Shown here: positions 45,398 to 57,229 of the stretch, piece by piece
Layout: each line of letters begins with the position of its first letter
How positions within the stretch are numbered: the stretch's first letter is position 1
Assembly: GCA_008638375.1 (NCBI GenBank)
Contig: CM018048.1
Location: forward strand, 2,466,440 to 2,530,439
Origin: Nyssa sinensis
Lineage: Eukaryota > Streptophyta > Magnoliopsida > Cornales > Nyssaceae
Direction: 5' to 3'
DNA: 64,000 nt
The notes under the pieces: generated by a model
Database searches by the model: none
What the model saw: the letters and a program-made list of their open reading frames with translations, nothing else
Told to the model about the DNA's origin: nothing
Translations under genes and position numbers: made by a program

Positions 45398-45904
45398 AAT
45401 TTGTATTTGTAATAATATTACATTAATTACTTTTAATTTTTAAAAAGAAATGGAAGCCATAAGTTGGAGCGAAAATGGGAGAAGCTCCTTTTTAGAAATC
45501 CAACTCGGTCGCCTTTCTTTTTTTTTTTTTTTTAAAAAAAATTCATACATATAAATTCATCTTTAATCAAGAATAATTTTATAATTTTATTCATTAGAGA
45601 CTAATAGAGTTCCTTCAATGGCAAAGTGCAAATAATCTCAGCCCTTGGACTGTGAGAGTCAAACTTAACACCTTAAGCTGGAAACTTAAATAAATATAAA
45701 TACTACATAAATGAGTGTTCTGCAATGCCTCAGCAGAATAAGCAACAAAGCACCAATGCAAGCAAATGAAGGGATTCGGAGAACAATGAGACAGAGAGTA
45801 CACAAATAAGCAATCAGACAACAGTTTCCATGGTCGATGACCAATCTTTAATCTTGCAAGCATGGACAAATGAGATGTGATAAATACTAAATACTCCCAG
45901 CACA
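43790..45904. other. AT-rich intergenic DNA upstream of the unassigned exons and downstream of VHA-E
   Basis: It holds (AT)n microsatellites at about 44347-44371 and 45366-45397. No gene is recognised. The last few hundred bases probably include the VHA-E 3' UTR. Confidence 0.45.
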
Positions 45905-48900
45905 TCATGCAGCAACCTGACCAAAAAGCCACTTGCGAATCTGCAACCAAAAAAACAAGCTTGGCTTAAGCATGGCCATTGCATATAGCTCAAAGTGGTA
46001 GCAGTCTAAACTCTAAAGTGATAATACTAGATTAGCTAATGGTTTTCTCAATTTTTTTCTCCCGTTCTTTGGGCTAGGAATGTTTTCATTTTTGTATATT
46101 TTTTTTATAGGTAAATCTCTCTCACACACACCCACTTTTTAAATGGTTTTCTCAATTGATCTCTATATGACAAGTACTGGAAATTATACAGTTATATATT
46201 TCTAAAGGGATAATTAAGCATGAACTGATGAATTCTTTTAGCAAACTCGACAGCAATATTTAACCAATTGAATTGGTTAACCAGGTTGCGCCCAAGCCGG
46301 GACTTTCAAGCGTCCTCCATTTTTCCTTTATCTCTTGTATGTCATTTTCTGGTCCTTTAATGAAGGATGTGAACCTATGAAATGAAATTATCAAAAAAAT
46401 TTGGTCTCCCTTGTCAGATATAGAAGTGGAAGCAAGGGACACACCACTAATATCCCTACTGGGCATCTTAAAAATACTAATAGTAATCACTTGCTAAGGA
46501 ATACCGATATATATTGGTCATGAAAGCACTATGAGGAAGTCCCATGGAAGAAATTAATTAATTGATATACATCATTGGCTCAAGCTCGAACTTATCTCAA
46601 TTAGTGGCAAAGAATGAATGAGTCAACAAAGAATGTCAACGTTCTACCCCCCCCCCCAAAAAAAAAAAAACAAGAACGTCAACGATCCATATGGACAAAT
46701 GGTGCAGAAGAGTTGGCATAAGCCCCCCAACCCCGACGTCCTAGAAGATCAAGTGAATGAATTTATCTTTTTTTCTTTTTTCAGGTTTGTCCAAAATATG
46801 AAATGACAAAAAATTAACAAATACACAAACACTAAAGGATGTCTTATAATTGTGACATTGAAGAAAGAAACATAGACACAGAGCAGCAGCAGCAATGTTA
46901 ATGTCCACAACTCCACATAGGAGGGGGGAGGAAGAGGAAAAGAGAAAGGGCTAAAATAATAACTCAAAAGGAAAATACCTCTGGAAGCTTTTTACGGAAT
47001 ACAACATCCAACCTTGCATCAAGGGTGTTCTCACACACAATTTTCCCATCTCGAGAAGCCAATACTACACCTCCAGAGCTGGGGGGAAAAAGAGTATTAT
47101 TAGAGGGCTTCTCTGTCGGCATTCTTTCAATTTAACAAAATGACTGTTATAAAAGCTAAAACCCACTAGACACAAGTAACTGTATAGTCCATTTATTCTA
47201 AGGATTTATTTGTAACCCCAAAAAAAAAAAATTAAAATGCACATACCAGAAAGGACCGTGGGCATGATGATGGGAAGGAGCTGGTGGAAGGTGAACATTA
47301 TCAACTATAATCTCAGGTCGGTGAACATTTGTTTTCTTTGCATATTCCTCCTTTGCTGAATCCAAAACAGACTCCACCAAATGTAGGTCCTCTTTCCGAC
47401 AACGCAATAAGACAGCGGGCTCTTTTAATCTGAGCAAACTCTGCAACACATACAGTAAATGCTGAAGTACTGGCCAAAGTTTCCAAATTATAAAATTAAT
47501 TTACATCTGTAAATATCATCAAGAACACACTGACAGCATTATAAATTTTATTTCAATACAAATGATACTGAAAACTGGAGCATCCCCACAAATAATCATG
47601 ATGCTGAGTCATGTGACCTCAAGTTTGAAAAAATATGTTAAATCACCTACTCATCTAAAAGCTTAAGCTGTTAGAGATGGTGTAAATTTAATATTATATT
47701 CTCTAACAAAATAAAACTTCAAGATTTTCAGAACTTAAAATATTTTACTTTCTCATGCATCGCATTTTTTTCTTCTTTTGCGAACAACTTGATGTGCATA
47801 AAAACTTTACATGGTTTCTAAAATTTCTTTTCTCCTCTCAACTTCCCTTTTTCATTTTTCCCATATTTAGGTGAGAAGAAAAATCTAAATTTTTGCAACC
47901 TCATCGAAAATCCTTTTACAAATTGTTTAAATAGGGTGTCTAGATCACAAACTTGGAATTCCATAGCCTAAATAAATGTGACCCATGAGAAGTATAAACT
48001 CGAAAACAACTCTTATCATTTTCTTATGTTGTGACAAGTTAATCAAGTTTCTTAAAATATGTTCCCACAGAGAATATAAAACATTATGAAACTTCAGTTT
48101 TCTCTGACCTGAACAATGAGATCTTTCAAAAGCATTTTATACGCATCGTGGTCGTAGCTCACATGCAGGAGCTCCATTGCTGCCTCAATGAAATTGTGAT
48201 CGTGGCTCACATGCAGGAGCTCCTTTGATGCCGCCTCTTTCATGGAACTCACCAGATCATCCTGAGCTTCAAGAACTTTGATCCGAGAAGAATTGAGCTG
48301 CATAGAGTACTCACTGCAACAAATCAATACACAATAAATCTTATCAGTACTGTATACATTTTTTGATCAGTAAATCAGTACTGTATACATTAACAAACTA
48401 AGTTTTTAATATGTCTAAAAGATGATGATGTTGATAAAAATGAATAATGATGATAGAGCTCCAATTTTTATTTTTTTGGTCCATATAAAATGTGTTCCTT
48501 GTGACATTATAGTATTTAACCAGTTTAGTCAATCTATCTCATTCCGTAATAAAGGGATCCAACCAAGCCTCCTCTAATTTAGAGGTTTTGATATCGAAGT
48601 TCCAAAATCTTGCTTTAAACAGAAAAGAAAAAGAAAAAGAGGACAATGTTAACCATGCAGATTAGAAACAACAGAAGACATCTACAAAACATAGAGCACA
48701 ACAAAAGAAGGCATAAAAAAAGATATACAACGGATGATTAGAAAGTTAGATAGAAATATTAGAAAAACATAAAGATCTTGTTCTTTCTTATTGGGGATAC
48801 TCAATATGGTAAGCAACATTTGAAATTAATTGATGATATCAAATGCTGAAATAAGTTTTTGAAATCAAGGATCACAATAGTTGACAAATCTCCAAATTTT

Positions 48901-50224
48901 TCCTAAGTAATTCAGCACGAAGCGCTTGAGACTTGAGAGTGTCCAACTCTACAGAAATAGTTACCAGTTTAAACAAACTGGACCACTTGTATGTCCCAAG
49001 ATATTGATTTGAAGATATGCAATATAAATTAGTATTCTATTTGTGATCTTTGATCTATTCCAAAGGTAAGAATGTAGAGACTACTCTATTTTTTCTTTTC
49101 TTTTCCTTGTTCCTTAAGTGGTTTAAGAATAGTCTGCTACTATTATTCAAATCAGGAAAGCTGCTACATTTTTGGTGTCATTTGAAGTCTATATAAGAAC
49201 ACTATAACCACTTGTTGGAGTAAGGAATAGATTAGATAGTTTTGATTGAGAATATTATCCATTCATGGAATCTGTAAGCAAATGAATGAACGATACGCAG
49301 GCGAAAAATATCGCACTAAAGTAATCAACTTTCCATCTCCCCACCTTCCCTTCTAAAAGTATTCCATATGTTTCAAAAATTATCAAGGATTAGCTGGTGT
49401 AGAAGAACATTATTTGCCTAGCGGATAATATAGAGCACAAACTCAAAGAATTAGCAAGAAACCCAAGAGCAATCCAGATCTCGCGGACATTATTCTGAAC
49501 GTCAAATAAATCCGTTTTAACAATAAAAGACTCCATGATCAGTTTACTCTAATCAGATAAGAAAATCAGATCATATCAACCAACTGAAGAACATTATTTG
49601 ACTAGTGGATAATATAGAGCACAAACTCAAAGAATTAGCAAGAAACCCAAGAGCAATCCAGATCACGAGGACATTATCCTGATGTCAATTAAATCCGTTT
49701 CGACAATAAAAGACTTCATGGTCAGTTAACTCTAATCAGATAAGAAAAAAAAAGTCAAAATCAAAATAAAATCATATCAACCAATTGATCTATGATTCTC
49801 AACTTATCCTATCTACAAAGCTTGAAAAATGGACAATATAAACATACAAATATAAATAACACATTAAGAAAAGAGTTCAGCCTAGTACATTTTCTTTCGA
49901 ACTTCAACTTGCTTCTCTTTACGCTCGAATTCTTGTCTGATCTTCTTCTTCTCGGCCTCGACTAGTTGCAACTTCTCGATGTTGAATTCCTGCGATAACC
50001 ATGATGCGCGTGTATAATTCCCGTATATACTCGTACCTATATCTATTCATCTACAAACGTATATAATCGAACGAGATTTGAATATAAATTAAAGTTCCAA
50101 CTTCCAATGAGAAACGGCTTACTTCTTCGGCAGAAACAGAGATCTCATTGGCCTTCTCTTCCGCTTCTTGGCGGATGAATCTCACCATCTGCTGGATCTG
50201 CTTGGAGACATCAGCGTCGTTCAT
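45905..50224 (-). CDS. VHA-E: V-type proton ATPase subunit E, six exons
   Basis: Exons 50123-50224, 49889-49989, 48109-48313, 47247-47440, 46979-47078 and 45905-45940 join in frame to 245 residues. It starts MNDADVSKQIQQMVRFIRQ (an ATG near which no better start exists) and ends IRKWLFGQVAA. Subunit E forms the peripheral stalk (with G) that ties the V1 head to V0 in the vacuolar and endomembrane proton pump. The long N-terminal helix (residues about 1-110) and the conserved SGGVVLASRDGKIVCENTLDAR core are present. Usual plant length is about 230; the surplus is a 16-residue duplication in exon 3. All splice sites are GT-AG and no stop interrupts it, so I consider it functional. Confidence 0.93.
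47636..47708 (-). mobile_element. Solo LTR of a TRIM in VHA-E intron 3
   Basis: A 73 bp sequence, TGTTAGAGAATATAATATTA on the minus strand, matches the LTR of the TRIM at 38948-39195. It is flanked by a perfect 5 bp repeat AAATA (47631-47635 and 47709-47713). Confidence 0.85.
48145..48240 (-). repeat. In-frame 48 bp duplication inside VHA-E exon 3
   Basis: The codons for ELLHVSHDH and ELLHVSYDH appear 48 bp apart, with 26 of 28 bases identical in the core. Ordinary plant subunit E has a single ELLxVSxDH segment. Confidence 0.85.
49402..49775. repeat. Tandem duplication in VHA-E intron 2, offset 185 bp
   Basis: AGAACATTATTTG, AAACTCAAAGAATTAGCAAG and CTCTAATCAGATAAGAAAA occur twice in the same order with few differences. 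Confidence 0.85.
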
Positions 50225-50764
50225 TTTCCGATCTGATTGGCCAAAGATCGGAGACTCGGTGGTGTTCAGCGGCTCTTTCAGCGAACTTCGAGCCTTCTTC
50301 GATCTTAAATAAGAAGAACACAATAGATAGATAATTGCAGCTTAAATGCTCGTCCATGAACACGATTTCAATCTTTTTTCCCCACTTTTTTTTATTATTA
50401 AATTAACAGAAATAATACAGAGCATGTGAACCTTATTCAATAATACAGAGCGCCCCCCCATGATTTGGGAGTTTTACTAAACTTCCCCAGCTTAAATTTT
50501 ACTATGGACGTTAGTCTCTCTCTTCTTTGTTTCAGTTTTTTACTTTCCAAGTGTTAAATTTATTTTTTTTTAAGCCATTAAGATCCAACTTAAAATAATG
50601 TAACGGTAACAAAACACGTTGAAACACTCTCTTGTGCCCAAGCTATTGCCACGTCATCATATTTTATTTATTTTTAAAAATTAAAAATTAAATAATTTAT
50701 AATATATAATTTTATTTTTTATAAAAATTATGTATTTAATATCAAATAACACTCAATATTACAT

Positions 50765-51185
50765 ATGAAAATTTGTCCAAAAAACGTCTTTTTTAGGCAA
50801 AAATTGCATTCTAAACCACTGTCTAAAATTTCTTTGTCCATTATAAACAATGAAATTTTTTTTATTAAGTACAATTGTATTAAAAAAATAAATACAAACG
50901 GTACACAAGACTATGCAATCAAAATAGCAAATAAAGTAAAAACAAGGAAAGAATTCACATGCTAAAAAACAAATCTCTTAACAAACTTTTGTTTGAAATT
51001 TCTCTATCTAATTTAAACAAATAAATTTTTTTCCTGTGAAATATAATTATATTAAAAAAGTAAAACAAACTATAAATGAGACAATGCCCAATATTAAAAT
51101 AGCAAACAAGATAACAACAATGAAAAAGTCCACAAGTAAAAAAATTCCTAACAAATTTTTGTTGAGATTTCTCTGTTAACCAAAA
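50765..51185. repeat. Diverged tandem repeat, unit about 180 bp
   Basis: Words such as ATTTCTCT or ATTTCTTT, AAAATAGCAAA and AACAAACTTTTGTTTG or AACAAATTTTTGTTGAG recur two to three times. It lies upstream of VHA-E. Confidence 0.5.
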
Positions 51186-51421
51186 ATAACCCAAATTGCA
51201 TGTATATATCATTGCAACACCGCCACACATACCTGCTGATAGATGATAAAATCACAAACATATCTAAAGCATGACACGTGTATATTAAGAGCTCTTCAGT
51301 GATACAAATCAGGAAAGGTCTTATGTTTTCAAGATCAAACAAGCACGGAGGATCAGAGGTATATGGTTCAGAACATAGCACCGACATTCATGCCCTACCG
51401 ATCTCAAAATAAGGAAATAGT

Positions 51422-52379
51422 GTTCAATATGGCAACTACGATCTTCAAATATCTTCAAATCCCTACTTTTATGACTCTTAATCCTACTCAACTTAGGGAA
51501 TCTGTAACTTATAAATAAGATCATAAGGTACACTTTCGATTCATGTTCAATTATTCTTTTCAATTACAGCTTTACTTTCTTTACTGACTTTATCATCGGA
51601 ACGGCTACCATCGGAGCCTACCTAGTGACCCTCTAACTTTGAGTTCTTGACAGGTAGCGAAGGACGTGAGGCCCTTCTAATCAAATAGAGCAACGTCAGT
51701 TTGGCGCCGTCTGTGGGAACAACAATCAGTTATGGTTAACTTTTATTCAAAACAACAATTTTTTGTCTTTTTATTCCAAAAGGCAATGGCTCCCAACCTT
51801 CCTCCTAAAAAGAATTTCCAAAACTCTCAAAATCAGCCTCCTACTAGAAGAGGAATGGGACAAACACTCAATCGTTTACAACAACAGCTTGACCAGATTC
51901 AACGACAGCCTGATCAGATGCAAGAACAACTCATTGCCATGTTACAAGCTCTGCCTTCATTGGCCCAGAGCCAGCAGAGCAACCCTCCTCCTACTAACGT
52001 TGTTCACAGAGGAACTTAGCCTTCCGCTGCCACCACGAGCGTAGGATGCCCCAACGAGGAGTTGCCTAACACGCAACTAGTACACCTCTATGGTACCACT
52101 CATACAATATGACAACTACAATCTTCAGATATCTTCAAATCTCTACTTTTATAGCTCCTAATCCTACTCAACTTAAGAGATCTGAAACCTATAAATAAAA
52201 CCAAAAGGTACGCTTTCGATTCATGTTCAATTATTATTTTCAATTATAGCTTTATTTTCTTTATTGACTTTATCATCAAAGCGGCTACCACTAGGAACCT
52301 ACCCGGTAACCCTCTGACCCTGAGTTCTTGATAGATAGCGAAGGACGGGAGGCCCTTCTAATAAAAAAGAGTAACATCA
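51422..52379 (+). mobile_element. Small non-autonomous Ty3/Gypsy element related to the big Tat-type element
   Basis: An LTR ending CAACGTCA (51698) is followed by GT and the primer-binding site TGGCGCCGTCTGTGGGAAC (51702-51720). A gag start follows at 51786 (MAPNLPPKKN, then a QL/QMQ-rich helical stretch) and stops after about 78 residues. A second LTR-like copy runs from about 52103 to 52379. The true left end of the first LTR was not located, and no target duplication was seen. Protease and pol are absent. Confidence 0.7.
51786..52019 (+). pseudogene. Truncated gag N-terminus of the small element
   Basis: It begins MAPNLPPKKN like the gag at 16473 (MAPNLRPRNN) and shares the QxLxxQL helical stretch followed by QxNPP. 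It stops at TAG 52017-52019, so no gag core, zinc knuckle or protease is made. Confidence 0.7.
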
Positions 52380-53993
52380 CTTGCAATATTGCTACAATTT
52401 TTACAAACAGTAATCCAATTTTTTTCTACAATTGCAACAATTTTGTTCTTAAATAATAATTAATAATTTTATTACTTAATAATTATTTTTTTAACTTTCT
52501 ATAATATTAAATATTAGAATAAAAATACACATATATAGTATGTATACAAATATTAAAATTATTAGTAATCTTAATTTTTTAGTAATAAAAAATTAAAAGT
52601 TTTTAAAACTTAAATTATGCTTTGATTGTATGAGAAACATTGTCGAGATAACTACTATGTTTACCCCACACTTTTTCCTTCTCTAAGGGATGAAGAAAAA
52701 CTTTGGAAACTGTACAATTAATGAGCCACATTCGCTCTCAAACGATGAAGCAAAACTTCTTTTAAATTTGTTACTTTTCTTTAGCAAATTTGCATCTAAT
52801 TTGAATTTTTTACATCCATTTGTCTCACAATATGGCCCATCAAAGATGGACCCCACAAATTGTAACATCAAAGATGGACCCCACAAATTGTGGGTCTCAC
52901 ATAGTGAAATAAATATAACTTTCCATTTTATTTAAAATGGATAAGTACCAAACTCATTTGTTATTAGAGTTGATCCCTTATAATTAATATACATAAGAGA
53001 TAATAAATTTATTAATTATTAGAATTATTACATTTTTTCATACTTTCATTAATTAAAAAATATTTTTTACAATTATAATAATTTTTGCTATAAAAATAAG
53101 ATTTTGTATGCAACTTTTTAATGACATTTGATTTTTTTCATATAAAAAAAAGACATAAAATACTTAACTTAAAACTATAAAAAAAAAACTTCTAATGTTA
53201 TTCTCGAATAAATAAGTTATGTTTTCTAATATTAATATTTTTCTTACTTACAATACTTTTGACTTCAATTATACTAAATTAATAAATATAATTACTAAGA
53301 TATGTCATAAATAAGATATATTTAAAAACAAATATAACTATATTGTCTTTCTAATAATTAATATTATAAATATTTTTTTTTGAAAAAGTATTAATTATTC
53401 ATTATTAGGTACTTAAATTATTAATTATTTACCATTGAACTAAGTTCGATTCTTAAAAAATATTAATTATTAAAAATTATTAGTTTATTGAATATTAATT
53501 ATAAGATTACAGATTGTGTGTTGAGAAAGTAGCAATTATACTTTTCATATTAAAAAATGTCGGATTCATATTTGTTTATTGTAAAATTTAAAGTAACAAT
53601 TTTTTGATAAAAAATAAAAGAATATGGGTCCACAATTCATAATAGATAAAAGATAAAACGATAAAAGAAAATATAAAAATTTAAAAATTTGCTACTTTCA
53701 CTGGAAGAGTCACATTTTAAAAACAATAAATGTATATAACAAACTTGTATATGTAATAATAAAAGGCACAATTACTATCTTATTTTTTATAAGTCCTTCA
53801 GAGGAAGGTCTTACATTACCATCAGAGCTTCACTATCGTTTTGTCCAATCCCTAATGCATATAATTTTATTAAATGAATGATCACTTTATGAATCAACTA
53901 AGGATAGGAATCTCACTTCAATTATTCTACTTTGTAACCCATCTTTTTATGAATCTCACTTTAATTATTTCATTTTGTAACTTATTTTTTTAT
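52380..53993. other. AT-rich intergenic DNA
   Basis: No gene is seen. A short direct repeat (CATCAAAGATGGACCCCACAA) occurs at about 52838 and 52866. Confidence 0.4.
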
Positions 53994-54465
53994 GAGATAA
54001 ATTATACTATTTTTTTTGAGATTTTTGATAATTATAAAAATTTTTTATTGAGATTTTCTAAAATGACAGTGACCTTCTATACTTTTCCTTGAATAACTAC
54101 ACCGATGTCTCTTTATAACCCTTTTTCTTTCTCAAAGTGACAAAAATATCATTTTTATTTTTTATTTTTTGATTTTTTAAATTTTTTAAATTTTGACATT
54201 TTTCTAATTTTTTTAAAGTTTTTTATTTCATATTAAAAATAAAATTAAGATAAATAATTTATATTTTTTAGTCAAAGATGATTTTAATTAATATTTATTT
54301 GAACATACAAAAAGTAGTCAAAATTGAAAAAAAAATGAAATAAACATTTCTGTCATTTTGAAAAAAAAAATAAGATCGGAAAGAAAGGTTAATGCCATTT
54401 CAAAAATTTCATGAAAGACTCCTTGTTATTATTAAAAGTTTCAAAAAAAGTCACTGTAATTTACT
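53994..54465. mobile_element. Mutator-like MITE, second member, about 472 bp
   Basis: Ends GAGATAAATTATACTA and, reversed, GAGTAAATTACAGTGAC match the element at 29400-29887, and both share inner words such as TTTTGTCATTTTGAAA/TTCTGTCATTTTGAAA. The flanking 9 bp agree at seven positions. Confidence 0.6.
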
Positions 54466-55275
54466 CCTTTTTATAATGGTAGGGCCCACCATTTATGAAA
54501 TATTGTGAAGGACCCACCACTTATAAGGTGAGACAATTGAATTGAGATATTCAATTTTATTCATGTCTTAATTTTATGTTAAAAAATATATATTATTAAT
54601 TAATAAAAAATATAAATAAAATAATAACTAATAAAAAAAATTTAGTATACCCGTTTGGTTTAACAAATTAATATGCATAAGTTATATTTTTGTAATTAAT
54701 GAACGTATTTAATTTAAATTTTACAAAAAATTATAATAAATGATATTATTCGATAAATTAATTAAGTTAATCAATGATGATAGCATTATTCATTAATAAT
54801 AGATCTTAAATTATTAATTATTATTAGACAGTCAACCATATAATATAATCCAAATTTTATTAACCTTGTTATATCAATTTGTTTGGAGAGAAACAATGGA
54901 ATAATGAGGGCATTTTAGTCTTCAAGTGCCCATTAATAAAAGGCTCGTTACTTTTTCTTTTTTTCTTTCGGTTTTGCCAATTAATTGTTAATTGCCGTTG
55001 GAACTGAAAGAACATAGGAATCAGTTGTAACGTCTCATTCGTCTGGCGATTGACAGAAACCCTCAAATCTCATTTTCTCAGTTGCAAAGTTGCAGTTGTT
55101 GTGCGCAGACAATCTCTCTGTGTTAAAAGGATTTGGATTCGGAGCTCGATCGAGCTCTTAATCGTAATAGATCTGTTTGAAAAAATTAATTTATCGTCGA
55201 TCGTTGATGAGAATTGCTTGAAGGTCCGTCCTTCACTTCTCTCTATTGTCATATTGAAACGACATCGGAGAAGAA
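54466..55275. promoter_or_regulatory. 5' flank and leader of the galactosyltransferase gene
   Basis: AT-rich up to about 54900, then a more balanced composition and likely 5' UTR just before the ATG at 55276. No definite TATA box could be chosen. Confidence 0.35.
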
Positions 55276-57196
55276 ATGCATAGCCGGGCATCAAATCACC
55301 GGCTATCAGGTTCAGGTTTTGGATCTCGAATTTCGGTTCTTTTGCTCTCTATGTTCGCTACTATGGCTTCATTGTATGTTGCCGGCAGGTCAGTTCTCTA
55401 TCTACATGGACGCATATAGAAGTATATGTATTTATGTATGCGTTTATATATATATATATATGTATCTCCATTTGTTTAAATGCATTTTACTTTTATTTTG
55501 TTTTCTTGTTTTTTTTTTTTTTTAGTTTCATTGGCTACCTGTAACTGTGTTTTTTAATCAGCGTCAGTAAACCAGATTTGATTTTTTTTTGTGCTATCTA
55601 ATTTAATTTAATTTTCACTGTTGATAGGTTATGGCAGGATGCAGAGAATAGGATGCATCTAATTAAAGAGCTAGATAGGAGAACTGGTCAGGTAAATTTT
55701 TTTCAATGTTATCACTTCTCATTCACCTGTACCTTCAGCTAAATTTCTTTGCAGCCTCTGTTTCCTGCTACTATAGGTTTATTTACTTTTCTCTATAAAT
55801 CCTTTTAGTGTCATGAGCAAATGCGTGCTTATAATAGTAATATGCATCAAGTTGAGTTTACACGTGTACTCTCGATCTGACTATCAAATGGTTGAATTAC
55901 TAATATGAAAACCTATCTTGGGGATGCCGTAGGGCTCTCACAGGTACCATTACGTATATACAAACCAATACTGTGAAAAATTTGAAATCTTTATGACCAA
56001 TTCAATTCAATTGAACCCCTGATCAGATTAGGCACATCTATATACTCTCTCTCCCCCCCCCCCCCCCCCCCCCACAAAAAAAAAAGAAAAAAAAGAAAAA
56101 AGAAAGCAAGAAAGAAAGAAGAAGAAGAAAAGGATTGGACACACCTGAATAACCTCTCCAGTATTCAGCCATCACAATCTGATCTAGCAATTAGTTGTTT
56201 GATTCCTTGGTACATGCAGCCTTTGGAATGTGGCCTATTTGATGAGTTGCCTTTTGCTTATACAATTGCCCCAATTTCTTCCATGTATCCAGAAGTCAAT
56301 GTTTTAGAAATTCATCCTTTGGAAAAGTTAGATAATGGTTTTCTGTTTTTCAGGGGCATACTGCCATTTCTGTTGATGACACACTAAAAATTATAGCCTG
56401 CAGGTAATTTGATTCTGGTGATCCTTTATGTGGGTTTTTTTTTTGTGTCTTCTTTTAAATTAAATAAATTATTATTTCTGGGGAATAGCAACATATCTTT
56501 TGTTTGTCAGGGAACAACAGAAGAAGTTATCTTCCCTTGAGATGAAGCTGGCTAAAGCTAAACAGGAAGGTTTTGTTTCAAAAATTTTCCCTGAGAATGG
56601 TGCTACTCAAAAAAAGAAAAAGATTCTAGCTGTTATAGGAATTATTACGAGGTTTGGCCGCAAGAATAACAGAGATGCGATTCGTAAGGCATGGATGCCT
56701 ACTGGTAGAATACCTTTCCTTTCTGTGAGTTTCACCCTGTTATACCTAGTATGATTGGCATAGATAAGTGACCTACACTGCTGCACCAGACATCACCGAT
56801 ATATTTTTATTCAAATTTCCAGGTATACCGTGTTTTTTTGAATGTTAAATATAACGGAGATGCATACAAAAAGGAAACTTAGGAGGACACCTAAGGATCC
56901 AGTTGTTTTATGTATGCTCATGGAAAGATGTATATTTATTGCAACCACTGAAATCACAGACAAGCTCAGGAGGCACTAGTTAAGTATGGATGAAACATTC
57001 ACTGAAGTAACTGTCTTCTAATTTTCTTAGTGTTATTATTTAACATGGAAGTTGGCAATTGGGCAGATCTACTCAGTGAAATAATACTGGTAGCTAAGGT
57101 CAACTGTGTGCTTCCATGATGGTGGGATACTGTGAAAAGTTTAGGAAATGAGTACCAGATCAACTATGTTTTCTGGATTCCCCAAAGGCCACTTAC

Positions 57197-57229
<33 letters not shown>

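Noticed and set aside
55214..55525. 103-codon ORF overlapping the galactosyltransferase start
   Set aside because: It is in another frame from the spliced HPGT coding sequence and ends in low-complexity Tyr/Ile repeats.
56051..56080. Long poly-C run
   Set aside because: A simple homopolymer followed by an A-rich tract in an intron. It may be a sequencing-prone site, but nothing more.
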